Counted from the first letter of the stretch, positions 28,876-37,504 are shown. The stretch: 44,033 bases of DNA from Pseudomonadota bacterium (GCA_019352115.1 JABBNW010000009.1:1-44033); one strand, 5' to 3'. The notes: generated from the sequence alone by a model not told the origin. Translations and numbers: made by a program.

Positions 28876-29047
28876 ACCACGAGCGCCTTCGGACCGGTCA
28901 CGGCCGGCGGAGGGCGTGACGGATTGCCCGCTTCCGACCCGCTGTACAGCCCTGGCAGCGCCCTGATCCCCGTCATCGGCGCTCCGGTCCGCCCCCGGCG
29001 TGGTGCATGGGATTCCCCGGCACCCTTCGCTCGCGTAGCGTCGGGAC

Positions 29048-30244
29048 ATGGCCCTTCCCCGGCATGCCCCGACCCCCGATCTGGCGGCTCCGTTGATCTA
29101 CCTCGTCGCCGGCGAGGCCAGCGGCGACGCGCTCGGCGCCCGGCTGATCGCCGCCCTGCGCGCCCGCCGCCCCGACCTGCGTTTCGCCGGCATCGGCGGC
29201 GAGGCCATGGCGGCCCAGGGCCTGACGTCGCTGTTCCCGTTGCGCGAGCTCGCGCTGATGGGCCTGCTCGAAATCCTCCCCCGCCTGCGCCTCCTGCGCC
29301 GCCGCCTGGCCGAGACCGCCGCCGACATCGCGGCCTGCCGTCCCGCGGTGGTGGTCACCATCGACAGCCCCGGCTTCACCTTGCGCGTGCTGCGCGCCAT
29401 CGCCCCGCTCGGCATCAAGCGCGCGCATTACGTTGCCCCCCAGGTCTGGGCCTGGCGCGAATCCCGGGTCCGCCACTACCCCGGCCTGTGGGACCGCCTG
29501 CTCTGCCTGCTGCCGTTCGAGCCAGCGTTCTTCGCCCGCCACGACCTGCCGGCCATCTTCGTCGGCCACCCCGTGCTGGAATCCGGCGCCGACCAGGGCG
29601 AGGCCGCCCGCTTCCGCGCCCGCCACGCCCTGCCGCCCGAGGCCCGCATCCTGATCCTGATGCCAGGCAGCCGGCGCACGGAAACGGCCCGCCTGCTCCC
29701 CATCCTCGGCGCCACCCTGGAACGCCTGCGCCCGATCGTCCCGGGCCTGGTGCCCGTCGTCCCGCTGGCCGGCCCGGTCGCCGAGGCGGTGCGCGCCGGC
29801 ACCGCCGCCTGGCCGGTCCCGCCCATCCTGGTCTCCGACCCCGCCGAGAAATACGATGCCTTCGCCGCCGCCGCCGCCGCGCTGACGAAATCCGGCACCT
29901 CCACCCTGGAACTCGCGATGGCGCGGGTGCCGATGCTGGTGGCCTACCGGGTGAACCCCTTGTCGGCGGCGATCGCGCGGCGGCTGGTGACGGTGCGCTA
30001 CGCCTCGATCCTGAACCTGCTGGCGGAGGCGCCGATGGTGCCGGAATTCATCCAGGAGGCCTGCACGCCGGACCGGCTCGCCGACGCGCTGCGCGGGCTG
30101 CTGACCGATCCCGCCGCCGCCGCGGCGCAGGTCGCGGCGACCGGCGCCGCGCTGGCCCGGCTGCGCGCCCCGGCCGGCACCCCGTCGGAGGCAGCGGCGG
30201 CGGCGGTGCTGGACCTGCTCGCCGAAGCCGTTGCCGGAAGCTGA
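29048..30244 (+). CDS. lpxB: Lipid-A-disaccharide synthase
   Basis: A 398-residue GT19 glycosyltransferase joining UDP-diacylglucosamine and lipid X into the lipid A disaccharide at the inner membrane. The diagnostic block LIYLVAGEASGDALGARL is at 16-33. Also present are GIGGEAMAAQGL, LMGLLEILPRL, YVAPQVWAWRESR, FVGHPVLES and LMPGSRRTE. The C-terminal segment has KSGTSTLELAMARVPMLVAY. Length is normal. The usual partners lpxD, fabZ and lpxA are not next to it here. The ATG at 29048 is the first in frame. It ends 6 nt before the convergent LLM oxidoreductase gene. Confidence 0.97.
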   Translation: MALPRHAPTPDLAAPLIYLVAGEASGDALGARLIAALRARRPDLRFAGIGGEAMAAQGLTSLFPLRELALMGLLEILPRLRLLRRRLAETAADIAACRPAVVVTIDSPGFTLRVLRAIAPLGIKRAHYVAPQVWAWRESRVRHYPGLWDRLLCLLPFEPAFFARHDLPAIFVGHPVLESGADQGEAARFRARHALPPEARILILMPGSRRTETARLLPILGATLERLRPIVPGLVPVVPLAGPVAEAVRAGTAAWPVPPILVSDPAEKYDAFAAAAAALTKSGTSTLELAMARVPMLVAYRVNPLSAAIARRLVTVRYASILNLLAEAPMVPEFIQEACTPDRLADALRGLLTDPAAAAAQVAATGAALARLRAPAGTPSEAAAAAVLDLLAEAVAGS

Positions 30245-30250
30245 GCGCCG

Positions 30251-31264
30251 CTACGCCGCCGCGCGCACCGCCGGCACCACCTCCTCCGCCAGCCAGTGCA
30301 TCTGTTCCAGCGACTGCGCGAGCGACATCCCCGGCCAGTGGGCGCCGAACACCACGTAGTTCACGCCGAAACGTCGTTTCAGGTCGAGGGTCTGTTCCAC
30401 CACCTCCGCCGGCGAGCCGAACAGGAAGCGATCGTCCAGCAGGGCATCGAAATCGGTGTCGAAATTATCGTCCTTCGGCATCACCTTGTCCTGCCCCCAG
30501 GCGCGGTAGGCGGCGTATTTCACTTCCAGCGACGGGCGGGCGAGGCGGATCGCCTCGGCGCGCGTCTTGGCGATGAACACCTCGCGCATGATCGGGAACT
30601 CCGCCGGCAGCGGCTTGCCGACCGCGTCCAGGGCGCGCTTGTAGACCTCCATCTGGCGCGCGATGGTGGCAAGCTTGTTGTGCGGGTTGATGTACCAGCA
30701 ATCGCCCATGCGCGCGGCGCGGCGGATGCCGATGTCGGCGTTGGCGCCGAACCACACCGGCGGGCCTGGCTGCTGGATCGGCTTCACCGTGCTGTTGGCG
30801 TGATCGAGCCGGAAATGGCTACCTTCCATCGTCACGAAGTCCTCCGCCCACAGGCGGCGGATCGCGGTCAGGCATTCCTCGAAGCGCGGGCCGGCGTCCT
30901 TCATCGTTGTGCCGAACGCCTGGAACTCCACCTCGCGGTAGCCGACACCGACGCCGAACACGAATTTTCCGTTGCTCATGATATCCAGGGTGGCAAGCTG
31001 CTCGGCGAGATCGAGCGGCTTGTGCAGCGGCAGCAGCACCACCCCGGCGACGAGGCGCAGCTTCGGAAACAGCGCGGCGACCTGGGCCAGGAACGGGATC
31101 TGCTGCACGCTCTGGAACGGATACGAACTGTAGTGCGAGCCTTTCAGGATCGAATCGTAGCCGAGCGCCTCCGCCTGGCGCGCGGTTTCCAGGTCTTCGG
31201 CCAGGCGGATGCGCATGTCGTCGCCCTGCGGATACTGGCCGCGGATCATGATGCCGAATTTCAT
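30251..31264 (-). CDS. LLM-class (luciferase-like) flavin-dependent oxidoreductase
   Basis: A 337-residue TIM-barrel flavin enzyme. Typical blocks are MKFGIMIRGQYPQG at the start, YDSILKGSHYSSYPF, LVAGVVLLPLHKPLDLAEQ, GKFVFGVGVGYREVEFQAF, VWFGANADIGIRRAARMGD and FLFGSPAEVVEQ. Members use reduced FMN or F420 in monooxygenase or dehydrogenase reactions; the cofactor and substrate cannot be read from the sequence. AAAGGA precedes ATG 31264. It lies 17 nt downstream of the MBL-fold gene on the same strand, so the two are very likely cotranscribed and may act on one organic substrate. Confidence 0.93.
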   Translation of the reverse strand: MKFGIMIRGQYPQGDDMRIRLAEDLETARQAEALGYDSILKGSHYSSYPFQSVQQIPFLAQVAALFPKLRLVAGVVLLPLHKPLDLAEQLATLDIMSNGKFVFGVGVGYREVEFQAFGTTMKDAGPRFEECLTAIRRLWAEDFVTMEGSHFRLDHANSTVKPIQQPGPPVWFGANADIGIRRAARMGDCWYINPHNKLATIARQMEVYKRALDAVGKPLPAEFPIMREVFIAKTRAEAIRLARPSLEVKYAAYRAWGQDKVMPKDDNFDTDFDALLDDRFLFGSPAEVVEQTLDLKRRFGVNYVVFGAHWPGMSLAQSLEQMHWLAEEVVPAVRAAA

Positions 31265-31281
31265 CGTCTGGGTCCTTTCGC

Positions 31282-32265
31282 TCAGCCTCCGAAGATGAAG
31301 CGCTTGCCGACCGCGGCGGGGGCGACGATGCCCTCGCCATAGGCGCGTTCCAGGGCGGCGACCGCGCGCCAGCCGGTGCAGTGGGCGGGGATGATGAGAT
31401 CGAGGCCGAAGCCACCGAGATCACGCACCGTGTCCGGAATGATCGCCTCGTTCTCGCCCGACAGATGGAACCCGCCCATCACCGCGTGCAGGCGCTCGCC
31501 GGGAAACGCCTCGCGCGCGGCGTGCAGCACGTTGACGATGCCGGCGTGCGAGCAGGCCGAGAACACCACGATCCCCTTGCCGCGCACGTTTGCGGCAAGG
31601 AAGCGTTCGTCCAGCAGCAGCGGGTCGGGCACCCAGCGACCCTCGGCGGTGCGGCGCACCTGGCCGGGCAGGCCGCGTTCGTAGGCGGTGCGACGGGGGA
31701 TTTCGCCGCTCAGGTAGAATGAGCCGTCCGCCAGCGTCTGCGGCTCGACCGAGACGACCGGGGTGGCGCCGTGCGCGGCGAGCGTGTCCGGGGTGGGGAT
31801 GAAATCCATCGGGAACACGCCGCCGTCCGGCTGGCCCATGCCCCGCTCGGCGAACATGCCGGGATGCAGGTGGCAGGGGACGGGGCGACCGCCGTTGGCG
31901 GCGTGGATCAGGTCGAACGCGGCGAGCAGGCCGCCGGCGTGGTCCCAGTGGCCGTGCGAGAGCACCACCGCCTCGATCGCGGCGAAATCGACGCCGAGGC
32001 GGGCACCGTTGCGGGTGACGGCGTAATCGACCGGGCCGGCGTCGAACAGGATGGTGCGCGCACCGGCCTCGGTGTGGGCGGTGACGACCAGGGACAGGCC
32101 GTGGTTGGCGCAGCACATCGCGGCACCGCGGGCCCGGATCATGCCGCCGCGGCGGAGCACCTGCTGTTCGCGGGTGACGAAGGCGGGGGTGGTGGAGAGC
32201 GGGTCGGTGACGTTGTCGACCAGGACCTGGATTTCGAGCCGGTCTGCCGCCGCGATCGTCGTCAT
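31282..32265 (-). CDS. MBL-fold metallo-hydrolase
   Basis: A 327-residue metallo-beta-lactamase-fold protein. The metal motif HGHWDH is at 104-109 in VVLSHGHWDHAGGL; later ligands lie in FSACSHAGIVNVLHAA, GGFHLSGENE and IIPAHCTGW. The protein resembles the COG1237 group, annotated as dihydropterin phosphate synthase-like hydrolases, with ILFDAGPVDYAVTRNG and a long insert (ERFLAANVRGKGIVVFS). There is no signal peptide at ATG 32265; a longer frame to 32394 is not supported. It is first in an operon with the LLM oxidoreductase and divergent from the PhyH gene across 226 nt. The substrate is unknown. Confidence 0.9.
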   Translation of the reverse strand: MTTIAAADRLEIQVLVDNVTDPLSTTPAFVTREQQVLRRGGMIRARGAAMCCANHGLSLVVTAHTEAGARTILFDAGPVDYAVTRNGARLGVDFAAIEAVVLSHGHWDHAGGLLAAFDLIHAANGGRPVPCHLHPGMFAERGMGQPDGGVFPMDFIPTPDTLAAHGATPVVSVEPQTLADGSFYLSGEIPRRTAYERGLPGQVRRTAEGRWVPDPLLLDERFLAANVRGKGIVVFSACSHAGIVNVLHAAREAFPGERLHAVMGGFHLSGENEAIIPDTVRDLGGFGLDLIIPAHCTGWRAVAALERAYGEGIVAPAAVGKRFIFGG

Positions 32266-32491
32266 CTTGGACTGCCCCCTGGATTGCGGCCGAGTTGACT
32301 GCGCCCGCGGGGCAAGGGCAAGCCGCGCGAAGACGACCGGGATCTCGGCGCCCCGGCCGGAACGCGCGGCCCAGGCCGCGCTGTCCACTGCCACCGTAAC
32401 GGAACGATGCCGGACGACGCCGGCGGCGTTTCTTGACGCACCCGACCGGCACCCCGCATGGTTCGCCCAACACGACGGAGGACGCCAGGCA

Positions 32492-33511
32492 ATGGAACCC
32501 TATCCGGAGTTTCTGGACTCGACCGATGTCGCCACCGACGGTGCGGCCTTGCGGGCGCGTCTCGATCGTGACGGCTACCTGTTCCTGCGCGGGCTGCTCC
32601 CCGCGGCTGTCCTCCAGGACGTGCGCGCGCGCCTTATGCGCCACGCCGCGGCCGGCGGTTGGCTCGATCCGAACTCCCCGGTCGCGGCCGGCATCGCCAA
32701 CCAGGCGGCTGCCTGCAAGGACCCGGAGGAACGCTACATGCAGGTGTTCCGGAACCTGTGGAACGACGAGCAACTGCATCGGCTGCGCACCCACCCCGAC
32801 GTCCTCGCGCTATTCGGACGTATTTTCGGCGAGCCGGCGTTGGCGCACCCGATGTTTGTGCAGCGCAACATCTTCCCGCAGGCCGACGGCTTCGACTTCA
32901 CCACCGGCGCCCACCAGGACCGCGTGCATATCGGCGGCGCCACCAGCTACGCGATGTGGATGCCGCTCGGCGATTGCCCGCGCGAGAAGGGCGCCTTGGC
33001 GGTGGCGGCGGGTTCGCACCGGCAGGGCATCCTGCCGACCAAGGTCGGCTCCGGCGCCGGCGGCATGGACATCGCCGTGCCCATTCCGGGCACCTGGACA
33101 ACCGGCGCCTTCCGGGCCGGCGATGCGCTGATCTTCCAGGACGTGACGGTGCACAAGGCGCTGGCGAACCGCACGCGCGAACTCCGCATGTCGTTCGACG
33201 CGCGCTACCAGCCGATGCGCCAACCGATCGCCGATGCCAACATGATCCCCTATGCCGGCTGCGGCACATGGGCGGAGGTGTATGCCGGCTGGGAGCGCGC
33301 GGACGACCAGTACTACTGGAAGGACCTGCCGCTCGCCGTCGTGCCCCTGGATCGCAGCCACTACGAGCGGCGCGACGCCATGGCCTTCGAGATGGCCGAA
33401 CACGGCGACCCGTCCGCGCGCGACGCCATCCTGCGCATCATCCAGCGCGACCGGAACGAGGAGAAACGGGCCCGTGCGCGGTCGCTGCTGGCCGCGCTTG
33501 ACGCGCACTGA
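32492..33511 (+). CDS. Phytanoyl-CoA dioxygenase (PhyH) family protein
   Basis: A 339-residue Fe(II)/2-oxoglutarate-dependent oxygenase. The iron-binding triad is visible: H141 and D143 in GAHQDRVHIGG and H221 in VTVHKALANRT, with R232 in the position for 2-oxoglutarate binding. The N-terminus FLRGLLPAAVLQDVRARL and the segment MPLGDCPREKGALAVAAGSH fit the family. PhyH proteins hydroxylate varied small molecules, so the substrate is open. The start ATG 32492 follows GGAGGACGCCAGGCA. It is divergent from the MBL/LLM operon, which suggests one degradation or modification route. The tail (about 280-339) is charged and helical. Confidence 0.92.
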   Translation: MEPYPEFLDSTDVATDGAALRARLDRDGYLFLRGLLPAAVLQDVRARLMRHAAAGGWLDPNSPVAAGIANQAAACKDPEERYMQVFRNLWNDEQLHRLRTHPDVLALFGRIFGEPALAHPMFVQRNIFPQADGFDFTTGAHQDRVHIGGATSYAMWMPLGDCPREKGALAVAAGSHRQGILPTKVGSGAGGMDIAVPIPGTWTTGAFRAGDALIFQDVTVHKALANRTRELRMSFDARYQPMRQPIADANMIPYAGCGTWAEVYAGWERADDQYYWKDLPLAVVPLDRSHYERRDAMAFEMAEHGDPSARDAILRIIQRDRNEEKRARARSLLAALDAH

Positions 33512-33557
33512 CCGCACTGCCCCGGTGCGGAGGCCACGCCGGCACGGGCGCCCTCTA

Positions 33558-33860
33558 TCAGGATAGCTCGCGCTTGTAGCCCGCCTCGCGCTGGCTTCGT
33601 ATCGCCAGGACAAAGACCGTATCGATATCGGCGACGAAGCGATACAGCGCGATATAGCCCCGCGACTCACGGCCGATGACCAATTCGCGCTTGCCGCCCT
33701 GCACCGGCCGGCCAATGAGCGGACTCTGCGCCAGGATTTGTATCGCCTGCACGATATCACCGATCCGCGCGGGTGCGTCCGCGACCTCGAACCGGGCCCT
33801 ATGGTCCAGAAAGCGATCGAAATCGTCGAGAACTTCCGGCACGAGTTCGATCCGCGCCAT
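33558..33860 (-). CDS. RelE/ParE-family toxin
   Basis: A 100-residue protein of the ParE/RelE fold: MARIELVPEVLDDFDRFLDH, then IQILAQSPLIGRPVQGGKRE, GYIALYRF and VFVLAIRSQREAGY. ParE-type members poison gyrase, while RelE-type members cut mRNA on ribosomes; the sequence alone does not decide, though the LIGRP and Y-IALYRF blocks lean to ParE. The gene starts 10 nt after the antitoxin stop, the usual antitoxin-then-toxin order. It is intact. Confidence 0.88.
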   Translation of the reverse strand: MARIELVPEVLDDFDRFLDHRARFEVADAPARIGDIVQAIQILAQSPLIGRPVQGGKRELVIGRESRGYIALYRFVADIDTVFVLAIRSQREAGYKRELS

Positions 33861-33869
33861 GCCCCGGGG

Positions 33870-34157
33870 TCAGCGCGTCGGCTTGCGCGCCACCGGTCTG
33901 CGCGCGCGCTCGCCGCGCGCACGCGCCGCAAGCCAGGTTTTCGCATCCTCCCATGGCACGGTCGTCCCGGTCGCCAGCAGATTCGCCCAGCGAGCATCGG
34001 CGACGCGATGGAACGCCTCGTCCAATTCGACCTGCTCCACCATCCGGGCGATCGCATCCAGCATGAAGGCGTGCGCCGTCTTCCCGGCGCGCTCCGCCGC
34101 GGCGGCAACCCGCGCTTTCAGGTCGCCATCGATGCGGATGGTCGTGGTCATCGTCAT
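33870..34157 (-). CDS. Ribbon-helix-helix antitoxin of the ParDE-type pair
   Basis: A 95-residue protein with an N-terminal ribbon-helix-helix DNA-binding domain (TTTIRIDGDLKARVAAAAER, then KTAHAFMLDAIARMV). A C-terminal tail would wrap the toxin (VPWEDAKTWLAARARGE) and ends in a basic stretch. Such proteins neutralise the partner toxin and repress their own operon. GAGG precedes ATG 34157; ATG 34151 (MTTTIRIDG) is an alternative. It is followed by the ParE-like gene. The C-terminal end (RARRPVARKPTR) is unusually Arg-rich. Confidence 0.86.
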   Translation of the reverse strand: MTMTTTIRIDGDLKARVAAAAERAGKTAHAFMLDAIARMVEQVELDEAFHRVADARWANLLATGTTVPWEDAKTWLAARARGERARRPVARKPTR

Positions 34158-34279
34158 GGGGGAACCTCGGCGCGGACGCCATTTGTAGCACGATCATGCT
34201 ATTCCGGCAATCCGACGCCGCCGGCCGCCGCGCCCCTCCCGCGTTGCCACCGCCCCGGCCGGACCCGACACTCCGCGCC

Positions 34280-34960
34280 ATGGCCACCTCGCCCCCGCCC
34301 GAGACCACCGCCGCCGCGCCCTTGCGCCGAATCGGGATCGTCGTCGGCCTGGCCGCCGAGGCCCGCCTCGCCGCCCCGCTCGGCGCCCGGGTGGCCGTGG
34401 GCGGCGGCGACGCGGCGGGCGCCCGCCGCGCGGCGGAAGACCTGGTCGCGCGCGGCGTGGCGGGGCTGGTCAGCTTCGGCCTGGCCGGCGGGCTCGATCC
34501 GGCGCTGCCGGCCGGGACCGTGCTGGTGCCGCACGCGGTGCGCCAGGACGGGCGGACGATCGTGGTCCATGCGGCGCTGGCGCGCGCCCTCGGCGGCCAG
34601 GACCGCCACACCTTGCTGTGCGGCGCCGCCGTGGTGGCGACCGTCCCCCGCAAGGCGAGGCTTTGGCGTGACACCGGCTGCGCCGCGGTCGATCTGGAAA
34701 CCGGCGCGGTCGCCGCGGTGGCGCAGGCGCACGGGCTGCCCTTCGCAGTGCTGCGCGCGGTGTGCGACCCGGCTGGGCGCTCCCTGCCGCCGGCGGCGCT
34801 GGCGGCGCTGGACGGGGGCGGGAAGATCGGGATCGGCCGGGTGCTCGCCTCGGTGCTGGTCCGGCCGTGGCAGGTGCCGGCGCTGCTCGGCCTGGCGCGG
34901 GACGCCGCGGCGGCGCGGCGCGCGCTGGCCCGGCGGGTCGCGGACCTCGGCGCGCGCTGA
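34280..34960 (+). CDS. hpnG: Hopanoid-associated phosphorylase HpnG
   Basis: A 226-residue nucleoside-phosphorylase-like protein. It matches the HpnG pattern: RIGIVVGLAAEARLA, VAVGGGDAAGARRA, VSFGLAGGLDPALPAG, AVDLETGAVAAVAQAHGLPF and LRAVCDPAGRSLPP. HpnG removes adenine from adenosylhopane to give a ribosylhopane precursor of bacteriohopanepolyols. Here the family motif with SFGLAGGLDP is intact, while the usual VDMES is VDLET. No squalene-hopene cyclase or hpnH lies nearby. The start ATG 34280 (MATSPPPE) was chosen over an in-frame start at 34196. It ends 9 nt before the convergent DMT transporter. Confidence 0.85.
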   Translation: MATSPPPETTAAAPLRRIGIVVGLAAEARLAAPLGARVAVGGGDAAGARRAAEDLVARGVAGLVSFGLAGGLDPALPAGTVLVPHAVRQDGRTIVVHAALARALGGQDRHTLLCGAAVVATVPRKARLWRDTGCAAVDLETGAVAAVAQAHGLPFAVLRAVCDPAGRSLPPAALAALDGGGKIGIGRVLASVLVRPWQVPALLGLARDAAAARRALARRVADLGAR

Positions 34961-34969
34961 CGCCGGCGC

Positions 34970-35878
34970 TCAACTGCTGCTGATCGCCACCATCAGCACC
35001 CCGGCCACCACCAGCAGCAGCCCGCCGATCTCGCCCCGTTTCAACCGTTCCTTCAGGTAGAAGCGGCTGAACCCGAGGGTGAACACCACCTCGATCTGCC
35101 CCAGCGCGCGCACCAGCGCGACATCGGTGAGCGCGAATCCGGTGAACCAGCAGGCCGAGCCGGACGCCGACAGCAGCCCCACCCAGGCCGCGCTGCGCCA
35201 GTGGATGAACGCCTTGCGCAGTTCCTCCGGGTCCCGCAGCGCCAGATACGCGCCCTGCATCAGGGTTTGCAGTACCGTCATCGTCACCAGCACGAACAGC
35301 GCCCGCACCACGAGCCCCGGCGCGGCCACCCCGTGGGTCGCGATCTTGATCAGCACGCCGGTGGTGCCGAGGAAAAACCCCGCCCCCAGCCCGCACAGCG
35401 CCGCCGGCTGCACCGTCGCCGCCGCGATCTGCCCGAGCCGCAGCCCGCGCCCCGCAAGCGACAAGGTCAGCACCCCCACCAGCCCGACGCCGATGCCGGC
35501 CCAGGCGAGCGGACGCAATTGCTCGTGCAGCACCACCAGGGCAACGAGGCCGGTCTGCATCGCCTCGGTCTTCGCGTACGCGCTGCCGACGGCGAAGTTG
35601 CGGAACCCGAATGCCATGATGAGCAGATTGGTGCCGATGATCTGGGTCAGGCCGCCGGCGGCGGCGAACACCAGCAGCCGCGGGGTCAGCCCGGGCAGCG
35701 GCGTGCGCGTGATGAGCAAAGCCGCCAGCAGGAACGCGATCGCCACCGGCGCGCCGTACATGAAACGGATGAAGGCGGCGCCGTTCACCGACAGCACCCC
35801 GCGCAGCTTCTGCTGCATGGCGGTGCGCCAGCACTGGAACAGCGCCGCGGTGACGGTGATCGGGATCCACAAGGGCAT
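34970..35878 (-). CDS. DMT-superfamily (EamA) transporter
   Basis: A 302-residue inner-membrane protein with about ten hydrophobic helices in two EamA-type halves, for example VLTLSLAGRGL between halves and GEIGGLLLVVAGVLMVAISSS at the C-terminus. Family signs include FAVGSAYAKTEAMQTGLVA and FALTDVALVRALGQIEVVFT. Members export or import amino acids, nucleosides or other metabolites; the cargo is not predictable. ATG 35878 (MPLWIPITVT) starts directly at the first helix; a longer frame to 36007 would add an Arg-rich, non-homologous leader. Confidence 0.88.
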   Translation of the reverse strand: MPLWIPITVTAALFQCWRTAMQQKLRGVLSVNGAAFIRFMYGAPVAIAFLLAALLITRTPLPGLTPRLLVFAAAGGLTQIIGTNLLIMAFGFRNFAVGSAYAKTEAMQTGLVALVVLHEQLRPLAWAGIGVGLVGVLTLSLAGRGLRLGQIAAATVQPAALCGLGAGFFLGTTGVLIKIATHGVAAPGLVVRALFVLVTMTVLQTLMQGAYLALRDPEELRKAFIHWRSAAWVGLLSASGSACWFTGFALTDVALVRALGQIEVVFTLGFSRFYLKERLKRGEIGGLLLVVAGVLMVAISSS

Positions 35879-36019
35879 GGGGCCGTTCCGCTGTCCGGGG
35901 TCGGGCCGGACGGCGCCGGCGGGGATGAAAGCGTAGAGCGGTTGGCGCGGTTGGCAAACGACGCGCGTCCGGCGCAGGCTCGCGCGACACGCCGGGGCGC
36001 CCGGCAAGGAGAGGTCCGA

Positions 36020-36751
36020 ATGATGCTTCGCCGCTCACACACGCCGATGGGCGCCCTTGTCGCCGCCCTGCTCGCGCTCGCCCCGGTCGCGGCCGGCGCG
36101 GCCAGCCCGCCCGCCGCCCCCGCCGCCGACACGGTGCTGAGCCTGTCCGCCACCGCCGCCGTCTCCGTCCCGCCCGACGTGCTGACGGCCAATCTGCGCG
36201 CCTCCGCCGAGGCCCCGGGCGCGGAGCGGGCGCAAGCCGAGGTGAACCGCGCCATCGCGACCGCGCTCGCCGCCGCGCGCGCGGTGCCTGGCGTGCAGGC
36301 GACGACCGCCGGCTACGCGACCTGGCAGCGCCCGCCCGGCAGCCCCGGCGGCGGCGCCTGGCAGGCGAGCCAGGGCCTGGTGCTGACGTCGCACGATGGC
36401 CCGGCGCTGCTCGGCCTGCTCGGCCGCTTGCAGGCGCAGGGGCTGGCGGTGGACCAACTCGGCTGGGGGCTGTCGGCGGCGGCGCGGCAGGCGGCGCGCG
36501 ACCGAGCGACCGACGCCGCGCTGGGCCGGCTGCGCGGCCGGGCGATGGCGGCGGCGCGGGTGCTGGGGCTGCGCTTCGGGTCGTTCCGGATGGTGCGGCT
36601 GGGAGCGGCGCCGGAGATCGGGCCGCGGCCGATGTTCGCCACCGCGATGCGCGCGGGCGCCCCGCCGCCGAGCGCGGTGGCGACGGATGTGGCGGTGAGC
36701 GCCACGGTGTCGGCGGACGTCCTGCTGCTGCCGGACGGTGGGGCGCGGTAG
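36020..36751 (+). CDS. Exported SIMPL-domain (DUF541) protein
   Basis: A 243-residue periplasmic protein. A signal peptide is clear (MMLRRSHTPMGALVAALLAL, cleavage near AGA at 25-27). The mature part shows the SIMPL pattern: VLSLSATAAVSVPPDVLTA, a middle GYATWQRPPG and QASQGLVLTS, then RLRGRAMAAARVLGLRFGS. SIMPL proteins are widespread and poorly understood; some associate with stress or with outer-membrane functions. GGAGAGG precedes ATG 36020. It is 141 nt downstream of the divergent DMT transporter and 54 nt before tRNA-Asn. Confidence 0.88.
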   Translation: MMLRRSHTPMGALVAALLALAPVAAGAASPPAAPAADTVLSLSATAAVSVPPDVLTANLRASAEAPGAERAQAEVNRAIATALAAARAVPGVQATTAGYATWQRPPGSPGGGAWQASQGLVLTSHDGPALLGLLGRLQAQGLAVDQLGWGLSAAARQAARDRATDAALGRLRGRAMAAARVLGLRFGSFRMVRLGAAPEIGPRPMFATAMRAGAPPPSAVATDVAVSATVSADVLLLPDGGAR

Positions 36752-36762
36752 GCGCCGGGTGT

Positions 36763-36791
36763 TTGCGTCCGGCGGGCGGCTTGGCTATAGG
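36763..36791 (+). promoter_or_regulatory. Sigma-70-type promoter for tRNA-Asn
   Basis: TTGCGT at 36763-36768 and TATAGG at 36786-36791 are separated by 17 nt. This is a good housekeeping promoter that ends 14 nt before the first base of the mature tRNA. Confidence 0.65.
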
Positions 36792-36805
36792 GGGCCGCGC
36801 CCTGA

Positions 36806-36881
36806 TCCCGGATAGCTCAGTTGGTAGAGCAAGCGGCTGTTAACCGCTGGGTCGTAGGTTCGAGTCCTACTCCGGGAGCCA
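36806..36881 (+). tRNA. tRNA-Asn (anticodon GTT)
   Basis: A 76-nt gene with encoded CCA. The acceptor arms TCCCGGA (36806-36812) and TCCGGGA (36871-36877) pair fully. The D arm is GCTC-AGTTGGTA-GAGC, the anticodon arm AGCGG-CTGTTAA-CCGCT with GTT at 36839-36841, and the T arm GTAGG-TTCGAGT-CCTAC. G is the discriminator. The gene is intact. Sequence immediately downstream is AT-richer and carries mobile-element remnants, consistent with use of this tRNA as an integration site, although I found no second copy of its 3' end in the window. Confidence 0.98.
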
Positions 36882-37007
36882 GCCTCTTTCCTTAATTTAT
36901 TGTAACTCCAGGTGGTTTCTGGAGGCGGCGCCTGCTCAGGCGGGCAGCGACTGCCGCCGGCAACATCGCCAGCGCGTCCCGACCCTCCCCGTGCGGGATA
37001 CGAACCG

Positions 37008-37151
37008 TCACGCGCCCACTTCCTCCCGTCGCACGCGCTCCCGCAGCTCAAGCGCAAGCAACGCGACCCGCACCGGCAGATCGTCGCTTCGCGGTAGCTC
37101 GGCGTAGAGCAGGTCGAGGGCCGTGATGGCGGCGGCAACGGGGGTGGTCAT
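37008..37151 (-). CDS. Small ORF coupled to the methyltransferase remnant
   Basis: A 47-residue ORF, ATG 37151 to TGA 37008-37010, beginning MTTPVAAAITALDLLYAELP and ending ELRERVRREEVGA. It is Leu/Ala/Arg-rich and probably helical. The start ATG overlaps the stop of the methyltransferase-like ORF (ATGA), the tight packing typical of phage early genes. I do not recognise the product. Coding is supported by the overlap and reasonable composition only. Confidence 0.5.
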   Translation of the reverse strand: MTTPVAAAITALDLLYAELPRSDDLPVRVALLALELRERVRREEVGA

Positions 37152-37504
37152 GGCGGGGTCTCCCTGAATAGGGCGGATTGGGTAGGGTGGGGTGCTGGTA
37201 TCGGCGGCGCGGCGAACAGGACGCCTTGGCCCTTGGCTTCTTCGATCCGGCAGTAGGTGGATTCGATGCGGCGGCTGGCCGTATCAGAGTGGTGCGGGTT
37301 GATCTCGCACCCGACAAACGCGCGACCGGAGATAGTGGCCGCCTCGCCAGCCGGGCAGGTCCCCATAAACGGATCGAACTCGATTCGATCGCGAACGAGA
37401 CCAATTGTCTTGGTCAGAAGAGGAACCAGATTCTCCGCGGGACGAACCTGCTCGGACGGCGAAACCGCCGGGCACTGCAGGTCGGTTCCCAGATTGAACC
37501 TCAT
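37148..37504 (-). pseudogene. Truncated N4/N6 DNA methyltransferase (mobile-element remnant)
   Basis: A 118-residue frame holding only the C-terminal S-adenosylmethionine-binding part of a site-specific DNA methyltransferase. The AdoMet loop is DPFMGTCPAG in place of the usual DPFMGSG-type motif. It is followed by FVGCEINPHHSDTASRRIE, the typical FIGxExxPxxxxxAxxRI segment, and ends in GVLFA, like the C-terminal LF of phage and integrative-element methylases. The catalytic (D/N/S)PP(Y/F) motif and target-recognition region are missing, and an in-frame TAA sits 10 nt before the ATG, so no longer frame exists. Methylation activity is not expected. Base composition is lower in GC than the core genes, and the ORF lies just after tRNA-Asn. 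Confidence 0.62.

Noticed and set aside
36857-36881. A direct repeat of the tRNA-Asn 3' end as an attR site
   Set aside because: No second copy of the T-arm/acceptor sequence could be found in the window.
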